Of a stretch of DNA of 34,403 nucleotides, positions 11,720 to 24,600 are shown piece after piece. The notes under the pieces are model-generated. The model did not search any database, was not told where the DNA came from, and saw nothing but the letters and a program-made list of their open reading frames with translations. The stretch covers positions 87,104 through 121,506 of the forward strand of contig NW_003156738.1 of assembly GCF_000003605.2 (NCBI RefSeq). The letters run 5' to 3'. How positions within the stretch are numbered: position 1 is the first letter of the stretch; every line of letters begins with the position of its first letter. Position numbers and translations under genes: made by a program. This DNA comes from Saccoglossus kowalevskii. Its lineage: Eukaryota > Hemichordata > Enteropneusta > Harrimaniidae.

Positions 11720-12480
11720 AACTGGAGCGATAGAGAAAGCTGGGCTCCTAAAACATAAAAAAGCGCCCTCGTGCAATTACGAAGTATGCGATGATAGATT
11801 ATTCAACTTTCACTTGAGGGAATGAGTCAGCACAGGAAATTAGAAGCGCCCTCATATAATCAGGACATGCAACTGAAGGGTCTCATACTCGACTTTAGTT
11901 GAGGTAACAGTACGTTCTGTATTACAGTAAATTCCCACTTGTGTTAGCAAAACATTGAATTTAGACACATGGTAAAAAATAAATAATCAAAATCACCTGA
12001 TTAGTAATAACAAGTTTATTGACATCACATATTTTTCATATTAATATACAATTGTGAATTGTAACACTAATTTCACACTTTCTTAGACAATATGTGAAAA
12101 TAATAAGTGAAAACTTTCTAAACAAAGGGTTACCACCTGTCGAGTGCTAACAAGTAAACAGATATATGCTGATTGTCTGACCATTATTCAAAACATGTAC
12201 CGAAAAAATTAACTTTGTTTAATCAAGAAGGTATTCTTTGCCATATTTTGTGTTACCTAAAAGTGTATTTCAATTAAAAAAAACTTACTTATGTAAATAG
12301 ACAGAACTATCTAAATAAAAGGCAGCTTCTCAATTGAAAAAAATAGCAAAGTTACAAAAGTGATGTACATTCAAGTATTGTTTTCTGTTTTATATTGAAT
12401 TGTCCCCCCTGCAAAATAAGTGAAATTTCTGATAGTATTCAAAGCCAAATTTGTTTTTAATTTTCTCTAAATTCAATGGC
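11720..12480. repeat. Diverged tandem duplication, copy 1
   Basis: Shares ordered blocks with copy 2, including GAGAAAGC, GCGCCCTCATAT, AATAATCAAAAT, AGTTTATTG.CATCACA, ATATACAATTGTGAA, AAAGTGTATT and TGTACATTCAA. Offsets range from about 750 to 850 bp, so the copies have gained indels. A minus-strand AATAAA lies at 12020-12015. Confidence 0.8.
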
Positions 12481-12509
12481 ACTTTTGAAACAGAATGGGA
12501 TATGACCCA

Positions 12510-13310
12510 TAGTCAGTGAAGCATGGAGAAAGCAGAGTTCCCAAAACTTGTCTCCCACGTTACTTACTTACAGTTCAGATAATGGCAGCATACACAGCGC
12601 CCTCATATGATTATGGTTTGCAATGGTAGAGCATGAGACTTCCAGTTAAAACAGTGAACTTCAGACAAATCTTAGAAAATATAGATAAAATCAGAGCAAC
12701 CCATCATTGTGTGTAACCCAGGGTAATGCCCATGCGCTCATTTGATGCTAAGAACACTAAAAGAACTGACAGTAAGCAATATCGGAAAAACCAACAATTG
12801 TTTCCATAGAAACCATTCAATAAATAATCAAAATTGGTAATAAAAAGTTTATTGTCATCACACTTTTTACAGATCAATATACAATTGTGAAGGTAAACAA
12901 AAATGTCTCGCATTCCTTTAAATATACACTATAAGTGAAAACTCAAAACAATTGGACAAGGGTTGCCACTTGTAGAGTGCTAAAAATAAAAAGTTATATG
13001 GTAATTTATCTGAACATTAATCAAAACATTATGCAAATAATGTGCTAAAAAATCAACTTTGGCATTCTTGTCAGATTTTGTGTGTACCTTAAAGTGTATT
13101 ACAATTAATAAAATGCTTATGGGTATGTGAATTAAACAGAAATATTGAAAGAAAACAGTAGCATTTGAAAAAATGAACAAGAAAAGATGTTACAACAAAA
13201 GTGCTGTACATTCAAATGTTGTTCTCTATGTTTTATTTTGTAATGTTCTTCCCCACCACCTCCCAAATATATGAAATATCTGACAATATTCAAATTTGTT
13301 ACGATATAAA
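12510..13310. repeat. Diverged tandem duplication, copy 2
   Basis: Second unit, in direct orientation and collinear with copy 1. Its minus-strand AATAAA is at 12853-12848. GCGCCCTC occurs twice in copy 1 (from about 11763 and 11846) and once here (12597). Inverted GAGGGCGC words also occur near 15867 and 15904. Confidence 0.8.
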
Positions 13311-14117
13311 TACATGTATTGAATAGTTTTGAAAAGAAGTATTTTACTGGCAGTAGCAATAGAAATAAGTGGTGAAAGGGGTCACACGTACGTGTCACAA
13401 TACATAAATGATGTGACTATTATTGAATTATGTTTTTACACACTTTTGCTGCTCGTCTGACATTCAATCATAAGCTATTAGTTATTTCAGTACTTTGAAC
13501 AGCTCACAGACTGTATTGTATTGGCTTTAGATTTCCTAAAATTATATTTGGCTCTATTAGAAGTGCATAGAAATCCACATAAACAAAAAAATGTTTTTAT
13601 GGGATGTTGGATTATTAATATATAGATATATTTCAAACCATAAACACTCAGGCAAGCACATGTGCTACTAATAGAGCAGATACAGTAAGGACAACAGTAT
13701 AATACAAATATTGCGCAATTATGAGCTAGTATTATTAGCAATAAAAAATATTCATTTTCGAAATGTTAATTCCAAAAACTACATTTTGTCCAACTTTATT
13801 TTGTATGAATAAAAAAAACAAGTTTACCAAATTTTATGAAAATATTAAAAATTTTCAATTAGTAAAATATCTTCCTAAAATTGCACATACCAGATGTCTA
13901 ACTATGAAGTAGTTTTAATTAACCCCTCTCACTTCGCATGAAACAAGATAACTCGGAGCTCTACTCGATTGTTCATAAATGACCCATTGAATAAAATTCA
14001 ACCTAGATTCCATGAAATCCAAGATTAGTAAAACTTATTAAAATCTCAAAGCCATCAAAGATTCCCTGGGTAATGTTCCATGGGGAGTGGGTAGAGAACA
14101 CAGTTTTAAATAAACTA

Positions 14118-14505
14118 TGGTACCCCGGCCCCCCTACTCAGGATCCATAGGGGGCCGCATGCGCGTTCCCATTTTCTCAGGAAAGGGGGTACTTTTTGAC
14201 GATCTGTCTCGGGAACATTTTCCCGAGAAAATCGTAGAAAAGGGGGTATTTTTTGCTTGTTTTCCCCGAGATTCTCAAAATAGGGGGTGTATTTCAAAAC
14301 ACTTCCCGAGATATACAAAAAAGGGGGGTTTAAAAGGAGTTCTAGACTGAAAAGTTCACTAGATAGGGGGTGAAATTCATCAGAAAAGCCCGTGAAAGGG
14401 GGGGTTAAATTTTCTTCTTTTCCCTAGACAGGGGGGTCAAAAAAATGAGGGAACAAGCATAGGCCCTCCCCCTAAATATAGGGAGTGGGGGGGGGGTATG
14501 GTACT
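14118..14505. mobile_element. G-run-rich element with imperfect inverted ends
   Basis: The left end (GGTACC, a C-run, CTACTC, ATAGGGGGCCGCATGC) matches the reverse complement of the right end (AGTACC, a C-run, CACTCC, TAGGGGGAGGGCCTATGC) imperfectly over about 45 bp. Inside, runs of 5-7 G recur at 14185, 14242, 14283, 14323, 14366, 14398 and 14431, and a run of 10 at 14487, spaced about 32-57 bp. Several are joined by CCCGAG words. No coding recognised. Confidence 0.55.
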
Positions 14506-15237
14506 GTAACAGACTACATTAGTATTGCATATCTCACTTGGGGAGTAGGTAAATGTGAGCTAAGTTATACCCCACTAGAACAACATGAGAGGACAACACA
14601 TTCTGCAGGAGAAATAACAAACCACGTTTATACAAGCCATTTCGTCAAAGTCACTGGTAAGAGTGACTGCTGTTGCTACTACAGAGACCATCAATCTCTA
14701 TTTCTCAATTCGAATTACACTCAAACAGATGCTGGTAACTACTACCGGTATATCGCCCACTACACTCTGCCAGAACTGAAAAGACCATCGTGCATATCAA
14801 TGTTTTAAATCAAAGAAACAGTGTACAAGGCTGTTATGACTTTGTAATTATTGATGTATGAAAATCAGCATGCAAATTACACGACTTGTCTTTACCAGAA
14901 AAACTATGACCATCGCGCATAACGCATTGATGTATGTTGAATTTATACGTGTTTAAACTTTGTTTTAACCATATATGCAAAATATGCAAATATGCGTGGA
15001 ATTCACATTTTGTTTCCATCGGAAGTATTGATTATCATGTACACACAAAGTTTCAAACTGATCAGTGTTGAATTTTTTTAGTTATTACTCTACATGCTAT
15101 ATGTACGAATGCTGGTAACCATTATATCCCTTGTTAGAAGTAATGCTGGAGAGATAAAATTACTCAGCAATAAACCAGCTTACAGGAGAAGAAGTTTTCT
15201 CAGATATAAAATATCACATCAAATACAGTACTCTCAT

Positions 15238-15390
15238 TACTTTAAAATATTTTAGCTGAAATTCATTTTCATAGAAGAGACATTTTGGCTGTTTTGAACT
15301 TTATTTTCACTGATTTCTGATGATTTGAATGCAACATATAGGTTCATTTTACCAGAGAACACAAATTCCAAGTGAAAATAAAGCATATTA
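15238..15390. repeat. Dispersed TA-end repeat, copy A
   Basis: Begins TA-CTTTAAAATATTTTAGCTG and includes TTATTTTCACTGATTT.TGATGA.TTGAATG, shared in order with 20636-20830. The AATAAA at 15305-15300 that could serve the ABCG gene lies inside this repeat. Confidence 0.6.
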
Positions 15391-15565
15391 AGAATTATGA
15401 CGAATCTGAATAAATCAACTGTAGAGGGCAGTATGTAAACATGATTGTAATCTTGTAAATTTAGCATTTGACAAATCAGCATCCTCCAGAGAATTGCTTT
15501 TTTCATTGTTGTTAAATGCTTGGTGCTTAACTTAACCATTCTTTCATGCTCTAGATGATGACCAT

Positions 15566-15664
15566 TTATTTATTTTGTGATCTCCACACCAAACCAATGT
15601 ACGCTATAAGTCGATACACCACCAGTAACACCAGTATTAAATAAATATCCATCATAAAATTATC
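15566..15664 (-). CDS. ABCG exon 18 (membrane segment 6, stop)
   Basis: Encodes residues 656-687: [20 protein letters not shown], then [12 protein letters not shown] and TAA at 15568-15566. The DNF..D..L..YRL layout matches the family C-terminus (usually GFRL; here VYRL). An AATAAA on - overlaps the stop at 15574-15569, and another lies at 15305-15300. Confidence 0.9.
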   Translation of the reverse strand, partial: DNFMMDIYLILVLLVVYRLIAYIGLVWRSQNK

Positions 15665-18600
15665 CTATAAATAAAATATACATAATTAAGTTGATTACAT
15701 GTGAAATAAAAAGATGTTGCTTTCTCATATTAACATTTGTATTCTGCGAGAAATAATTGTAGAAAAGATATGAAATAACGATGTGTCCGTATAACAAAGG
15801 AAAAAGCATGATGCAGCTTTGAACAAGCAAACATACAAGGAAGCTTAGCATAACCAAGGTGAGTGAGGGCGCTTTACTTTATGCAAATAATGAGTCTTTG
15901 ATAGAGGGCGCTATTTGGAACTAATACTTACTGCTGAAAATGAGAGACTGGCTAATACTGTTTGACCATCGGTAATGCACGGCACTGAGTAATTGGCTGG
16001 ACATTCTGGTGACAAAAATTACAATTTATCTGTTAGGTGAAGTCAGGGTTAAACGAAACAACATGTCTGACACTTTTCTTTTTGTTATGAATGAGAAATA
16101 GGGAGAAATACCAACTGATGCAAATAACACATTCAGTTTGCAGCACTGGATGATAACTTCTTAAAGGTCTATTGACCATGACAGTATATAGACTATATTG
16201 CATGATATATTTTATTATATTAGCAGTTATTTTTACTGCGAGTTTTACTGTGATAATGGCTATTCATGTTATTTATATTGGTACTCCACAGTATTAATTA
16301 CAACAAATCAGTAACACTGTTTCGATTCTGATATATTTTAAACCCATAGAATTGCATGTGAAATAATGATTTTTGAATAATGTATTTTTCAATGTATATG
16401 TACACAGTTAAATTTAATTCAAGTTTTTTTTTTTTTTTAATTATCAGTGAAGCTAGAGATTAAATAATTAAAGTTTCTTTTTGAGAATACAAACTGCAAC
16501 AAGGAAACTGTTTATTGGAAACCCTGTTAACAAACCAGCTTAAAGTAAAAGCTACCGCAATTCACAGTTTCAATATCTCGTTTTCAGATGCAATTAATTT
16601 GTACTCCTTATTATTTTACTTAGTTTGTCTGTATTTTTTTCAATTTTGATAAAAAAAATTTGCTGTGTTACTCAGTCTTCATATTTTAAAGCGCGGTAGT
16701 CGTCGCACTGCGCATATGTGACATTTGTGTTGATAAACAATGATTTTCCCACAATCCAATGCGTTCTTCAAATGGAAATCACAAGTATGAGGTTTGACCT
16801 GGGCGCGACTTGCACTGATTACCAACGATGACTCCTTCGATACCTTCCAATCACATGAAAATTGCCTAATTTAAGCTTGGAAGCATCTCAGTTCGTACTC
16901 GTTGATCTGCGCAACAGTCAAAGTCGCCATCTTTATTTATATGAGACCCATATATCTCGCACATGCAATGACTACCGTGCTTTAACTTACCAATATCGTC
17001 AATATTCTGCCATTGATTCACAGTCAGGCACTCATAACCATACTTAAACCAAGATATATACTGCAACCAAATAAAATAAACTGGAATATCACTAGAGAGA
17101 GAAAGGCAAAGAGAAATGGGCAAACAATATTATTTAACTATAAATATTATAAATTTTATGACCGGTCAGTAATTAGGTTTCTTTGAGTGCTTTATGTCAA
17201 GTTCATGGCCAAACTAACAGACTATAAATAGGTCAGCGTTGCTAATAATGCTATACTTCTTTTATAAAACAATTTGACAACCTGGCAAGAAATGCTCACA
17301 TTCAGATACTATCAATGAATCTCGATGTTTCTTTTTATCGACAAGAAATAAATCGATTTGTGTCTTCCTGCATTTCATTTCCATGATTTACTTTGAAATC
17401 ATCAGTAACATCTTTAAATCTACAATCATATTACCAGTAACTAAAACCCACTCTTATAATTCGACAACTCAAAAATATTTTCAACATTTAATTCCAACAC
17501 CCCCAACCCACACAAAAAACACATTTGATTTCATGATCCAAACAATGAAAGGGTAAATTATGGTATATACAAATACATGTATATTGTTCAATCAAATTTG
17601 AATAACACATCACAGTCTTACTTTGTATAGTCTTACTATGAGTGTTGTCGCATATCATATCACATGGGGCTATGAAAGATACATTGCCTAACTATCTTGG
17701 TCTGTTGTTACGCAAATGTGGTTACGTACCTTGTATTAAGAAAAAGACCACCGAACAATAACAACGGTACTATTAGCGGTGGTGCAATCGCTAATGCAAC
17801 TGATACACTAGGACTGAATGTGCTGATCATGTATCCTACATGGTCAAAATAAAAAAATATATATAAATATAAATGTATGAATATAATAATGTAGCTCTCA
17901 CAGGGACATGACAACTTATAAAATTAACATGATTTCCTTACACTGAATATGAACATGTGTGACTTTCGAAAGTTGTCACACATTGCATCAAGCGAACATT
18001 TTAACATTAAGCGAAAACGACAAACTGTAAATCTGTTAAATTCTGCTGCTACTCATTTTCATGATTTTAATGGGATCAAGTTGAGATGAAACTGTGATTG
18101 TTTCCGTGACTTGTTGTCTTTAACCTATTCACCAGCACTTTCCTCTTTTCATCCTGGTTATAGTCTGCTTCCTTCAGAAGATTTGGACAAAATAGCCAAA
18201 TATTTTGAGTAAAAACTGAAAATTGACTCAAATTTTGTCTATTTCTCCAAAATTGTTGTTCATTTCCAGAAATATTGAAGAATACAAGAAAAATATGCAG
18301 ACAAATTTGAGCCAGAAAGTCTGGTGGTGAAAAGGTTAAAGATCCAAGTCATTGCTAAAAACTAAGTTTTTCCAAACTTGAAAATAAGTCATTTACAGTA
18401 AACATATGTAGCGTCTCAGGACAAAAATAAACAGACAAAATGGTCTATTAAATATCCATGCACAATAACTACTGCCCTCAATATTTTAAAGATATTTTTT
18501 GAAGACTATTTTAATATTATAGAATCAAAAAACAATTCAAACACAAATGTTGTATGCTTGCATACTCACCAAATGATACGGAAACATTACATACCAACAC

Positions 18601-21600
18601 CAGTATCCCAGCACATATACAGAAATTCACAAAATATGGATAAAGTCCTGGAAAAAAGTCATGAAATAAATATAGGAAATTTTGTATATTGATAACACTG
18701 ACAGTAAACTTTAAATATACAAATATTATAACAAAATGAATAAATTATGCATAGATTTAAAATCAATATCTGTTGATCAACCAATATACAGATAATATAT
18801 CTTGGATTTGGTGATTATTACTGGTATGCTTCATTATTGATTGCAACCAAGAACTAATTGGGTCGTGGATTATACTAGAGCATGTGCCAAGATTCATTAA
18901 AATCTGTTCAAAAGAAAAGCTTAAAACTGGCTAATTAATATGCAAATCAGGTATTTAAAATGCATAAACTTTAACCAAGAACTAATCAGGACTGCGGTTT
19001 GTACTTGTATTCCAGGTTTCATTGAAATCTAATGAGTGTTTTCCCACAGTAGTCAATAAATGATCAATTTCATTCAGGTTCCAACAAACAAGATTATGGG
19101 GCTACTATACCGGGATGCTCTATAAACTACTGATAACAATAGTATGGTACAATTTTATTCAAAGCACTGCAAGGTGTAATTTACTTACCAACCATCCAGT
19201 ATGTTATAGCTGTGAACACTATGGGAAGTATAATAAACTGGTAAGGTAACTGTAAGAGAAACAAGAAACATTATTAACACAACATTTTTTGAAATCCTTC
19301 GTAGATAGCCTAAATGCACCTGCCCATCAAGGACAAAGCCCCGTATTAAATTGTCTACTGTTTAATCTACTGGTAGTTTAATTTGAGATTCACAAATATA
19401 AATTCAAATTCTCCAGTTAATTTCTCATCACCAATCCACAATTTCAACATTCGATGGTGTGTATACTGGTGAGTGGATGGTACGTCACTGAACTGCAATG
19501 CGAGAATGCAACTTTAAAATCAAGTACATCTACAAGGTAGGAAGCCAAAGATTACTCTGTTCTTACCTCCACTAAGTTCTTACAAATAAAATACACATCA
19601 GTACGATACATGCCATTAAAATGTTCTCGTAAAAATACCGGCAACTCCAGAGGAAAAACCTGAAATGCACAAATGGTGGTAATTGGTAATGGACACAGAT
19701 TTCAAATTTCAAATTCAGTGTAAAGCAAAACAAAACAATGCAATCACTATGAACACTGATCGGCATCTTTCAATGGAAATTTCGCTTTCATAATGCATAT
19801 GCATGATATGATTTGAGTGTTACTTACTTGAATAACTGCAAACAAATTGGCAAATGTCATATTTGTGATGAATAAAAACAAACAACCATTAATGTTCTGA
19901 ATACTGTCTTGATCATATGGTTGCTGTAGGAATACCAGTCCTATTATCAGGGCTATTATCTAGGGAATGAAGGAGAAGGAAATTAGGATATATCGTACTT
20001 GAAGAAAAGCAGTCATCAAGCGGTGCACATTCACAAACATGATACTGTATTTGCCTTATTAGTAGCACATATACGTAAATGACACAGATGGAATGTGTCT
20101 ATGGCCAAAATAAGTTATATTTTAATGATTCAGTATAAAACAGAATAATGCAATTTTTCGTTATTAGAGATACACTTTTAACAGAGCAAATACAGTAGTC
20201 ACACATGTAGAGTCGACTGAGATTCAACAAACGGCAAACAGCCTTTAAGAAATCCTGCAATGCAGATTGCGCAATATGCAAAATTGATATCAATCAGGTT
20301 TACGATATAGATGACTTAACTTACCACAGTTTGTACCGTCCGGACTCTAATAATCATTGGTTCTCTGGAGTTATCAAGGTAAGTACGCCACATAACAGCT
20401 CGAAATTGAGCAAACCAGGAGGCCTTGTACCTGTCATTAGTTAAAAACATACTTAGCATTATACCGAACTGAAAGGTGCATTGTATGGCCTTGTGACAAG
20501 AAAAACAAGTCTGCTATTCTCTGCAATAAAAATGTTCTATGAAGAAAAGTGAATTGACTCATGTGTGATCGAAGAAAGTCAGTATGATTCCATTTGATGC
20601 ACAAATTAAAACACAGCACAATATTTACTGTAAAATACTTTTATTTTAGCTGCAATCATTTTTTAGCTGAAAAGCCTTTTTAGGTGTTTTGTATGAAAGT
20701 TATTTTCACTGATTTTTGATGAGTTGAATGTAAAATACTGGAAATAAGGTATATTCACTAGATTTTATTTTCAATGAATTATCCCTTCAGCGAAAATAAA
20801 TTCAAATCAAAAAATAAAATAATAAAGTAACTGCTAATTCAAATGTCAGTAGTAATAACATCAAAATATACCCATGGCACACCAGTATATGTGGCAAATC
20901 TTTTATTTCTGATTCTCACCCATGGAATTGACATTACAGACTGTATTTTGTAATCAACAATATACTTACGGTGATCTACTTTTGATATTATGGTCTTCCA
21001 ACAAACCCTTAGATTCTGATGGCTTCATTTTATCATAAACTTCTTTGGCAAAAATGGATTGATCATAAGCATCACAAAGTTTCTAGAAACAAAAGTAGAA
21101 GTCCTGTAAATTGGTATGTACTAAATGTCTATCAATTTTTATAATCCTTTATTAAAGAACAAATGAATTTACAATTATTAAATATAGTAATATTCAAGTA
21201 TGCTATATTTGTTCTTTTGGAAGTGACTCTTCAAGAAAACAATTGTTTTGGTTCTGTCGGAACTGCACAAAACCAAACTCCTGTATACAAACCACTTAAG
21301 GTAAGGGTGCTAGGGGTAGTGGAGTTTTGGCAATGACATAATTTTAGTGTCTGTGTCAATTATAAACAATTATAAAGATTGTGAGATTATAATTAAACAA
21401 TGAAGGAGTATTCAACATAAAGATCAGTAAGATACATCCAAGAAATGACTTGAACTTTGAACAAAGTTGGTCCAAGCATTGTAAAAGAAATGATGTCATT
21501 CTCAACTTCCAGGGATATATTTCTCTCAATTGCATTTAAAAACAGCACAATGATTGGCTGATGTATGAAAATGAACAACAGAGCTTGATTCTTGTTCACA

Positions 21601-24600
21601 GTAATTGATATCACCTTTTAAATATTTTCTTACCTCAACTTTTTCTCTACATTGTTGTTCCTTGCCAGGTTCAATGGCGAGTTTTTGGATGTAAAAATCA
21701 GCAGGATTGTAGTTTGTGGGGCAAGTGTGACCAATACTGAATTAGAAAACAAAACAATAACTGTCAGATATCTTTTATTTTCATACTGAAAAACAAGTCA
21801 TGTCATGACACAGTCTGTATTGTTCAACAGTAAACGAAACTGAAAAGAATCAGCCTTGAAACAAATGCTTGTCAACATAAGAATAATACGTTCTAGTCGT
21901 ACACAAAGTTAACTTGATTGACATTTTATTGTGATTGATAAGATTTCCACACAAGATTTGTTTGAGTTATCGTAATCATAAGGTGAAGAAGATAATTTTA
22001 AGTGACATTTTGCACATGCCAAAATTGAACTTCACTGAGATCCCAAACTGGTTAATATAATATCCAAGTTTGAAAAAAATGTAATAAAAACATTTACACC
22101 AGAGACGATGACAATGACAACAACAAAGACAAGGGACAGACATTTCCGCCTGATATACTTTTTCTTTCACCTATGATTTGAGCACAGTAAGAAATGTTCT
22201 CATGTTGCTCATTATGACAGTTATTTACAAAAGCTGTGAAACCTGCTGCACTATTTTTATTGCATAACAATATTCTCTTGGAATGTGCCACAGATTGTAT
22301 GCGCTGTGGTATACCTGGGAACATGATTTATTCATGATTAAACCAAATTAGATTTAATAGCAAATTATGGTGACCAATGCATTGGAGAATCGATACAGAT
22401 AGTGATCCATATATTACATAATTTAACAGATGTGTTATTTATGCATATGAAATACCTGGAGGACATTTTAAAAAGCGCTAGCTCAAACACCCGCATTAGT
22501 GGTGTCTTGATCTGAATGAAATGTCAACAAACTTATATTAAAATTAACACTGAAATATAGTAACTAAAATCAGATAAATTGAATAATTGGATGCCGTAAT
22601 GATGATGCATGGAAACGCCATCTGTTGCATTGTTATAGGAATACAAATGTCTGTTATTAAATCACGTTGACTCCAATTATTATTCTATTTATATTTGCAC
22701 TGCAATCTGTTGCCATGAATTATGTACTTTCAGCAAAGCTGCTGTATTATTATGTCTGTCAGTAGCAATAGACCAGTTACATTGCAAAAATGTCACCACA
22801 TAAAACCACATAGAAGCAACAACTTGAGTGCATACTGTAACACTTCTGTACCCAATAAAAGAATAAAAGTGTTAAATATTGACATAAATAGCCTGAAATG
22901 TAATCAATATGGGTGAGGTATTTACCCTATGTTTGTTTCTAATATGTTTTTGGGCGGCTCATCGTTATTGTTACTTTTAGTGCAGCTCAGGTGGGATTTG
23001 GTGATTGTCCCTTATTGGCAATGAAATATATTTTCATCGTACCACAATGTCTGTGTTATAAATATAAGGTGAATTTGAATGACGAAAGAAAGAGTGCAGA
23101 TACGTTTCGAAACAAGTGCAGATACAGCTTTTGACAGAACGGTAAATTTTATTGTTTTTGATACAAGATGCCTATAAAGAGTGTTTAACATGATGTATAG
23201 CAATTAAAACTTATGTAAATTTAGAATATTACAAAGGAAAGTAATCAAATTAATATGTGGTGTGAAATCTGAAAAAAAAAAACTTACTTTGAAAAATGCC
23301 TCAGCGCATCACTGGTTGACCCGAGGAAAGCATTTCTCCCTTCAGCCATCAATAGCACCCTGTAAACATAGTGTACTGAACCATTAACCCTATAATTATC
23401 GTACATACTGTACTCTATTAGTAGCACATCTCTAATAGAAGTGCACACATTACCACTTAATTTGACCTTAGACACACCTCCATGTGCTAGTAGCCGAGCA
23501 AATACGATAACTGCATTTTGCATCAAAATTACCATTTACACATAAATATTGGATCCAAGTAGAATTGCAGATGGAATGGCCGCTATATATTTTATAAATA
23601 TTTTTGATATCTCTACTAAAAAACAAAAACCACAGTTAGTTCTTGTTTCCCACTTTCAATCTGTCTCATCTCACCCACAGCAACTCAGAAACAGACTACC
23701 ATGCTAATCATAGATATTATGAATTAAAGTCCCGAATGCAGGAATTCTGCGAATATGTTCAAAATTTTTATTTCACTTGGTATATTATGCTTGTATCTTT
23801 ATTCATCACCAATCCCCTCTTTTAAAAATATGATATTGCCTTTATCCGACATTAAATACTGCGTGGTAAAATGCACCTACATGTATGTGTCATTGTGTAC
23901 ATAGACACCATATACAACTTACACTGGTACATGTATCAATACGGAGAGACAGCATTCAAATTAATATATGATAAACTCTTGTGTGTCTTTTAAATCATCA
24001 ATATCTCACTAAATGATAAAGCGATATAGATGAAATTACAAGGATGAAAAATCCTGTTAGTTACTGATCAACCGATTACAACAAACTGACATGACAAGCA
24101 TGAAAAAGTCTGAAAGTCTAGATTTTTTGTTCATTCAAGAATTATTGGAAAATATCATGCAGCTACAGACGTTAATAATACCAATACTGTGTGATTTTTA
24201 TTTCACTATTTTGTTGTCAATTCATTTCTTACCAATTTATGCAGTTTAAGTGTTGGGCTATGTTCTTGACATTTTAGCATTGGCTTGCTTTATTTTTTGT
24301 TAGATTTTATATTGTTATGCTGTACACCATTTCTGTATGTACTGTTTTAAATGAATAAATTAAAAATTGGTCTTGATGATCTGTAACACTGCAATATTTG
24401 TCATTCTTTTTTTATAATTTTTTTGTATTGGTATACAAGTATTTCATCATTATTTGGTTATGATATGAAACCCAAACATGTTTTCTCATATACTAATTAA
24501 ATTCTTGTCACCGCAAGTTGGTGATGTCTGTATCAATACCATGTCCATATATACAAATGTCCATATATACAAATGTACATATACACACAGTAACGTACAG

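Larger units (their letters stand above)
10986..15565. other. Intergenic region between convergent genes
   Basis: Holds the 3' UTRs of both genes. On +, the nearest weak polyadenylation hexamers are ATTAAA at 11345-11350 and 11612-11617. On -, AATAAA occurs at 15305-15300, 12853-12848 and 12020-12015. The rest is a diverged tandem duplication (11720-13310), a G-run element (14118-14505) and a repeat copy (15238-15390). No coding gene recognised; the 107-codon frame at 14485-14808 is unsupported. Confidence 0.6.

Noticed and set aside
14485-14808. 107-codon open frame on +
   Set aside because: No recognisable motif, unusual composition at its start (it begins in the G-run element), and no splice partners. 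Most likely chance.
11763-15910. GCGCCCTC / GAGGGCGC words as a CRISPR-like or operator array
   Set aside because: Spacing is irregular, only a few copies exist, and the context is an animal genome. They belong to the tandem duplication and scattered repeats.
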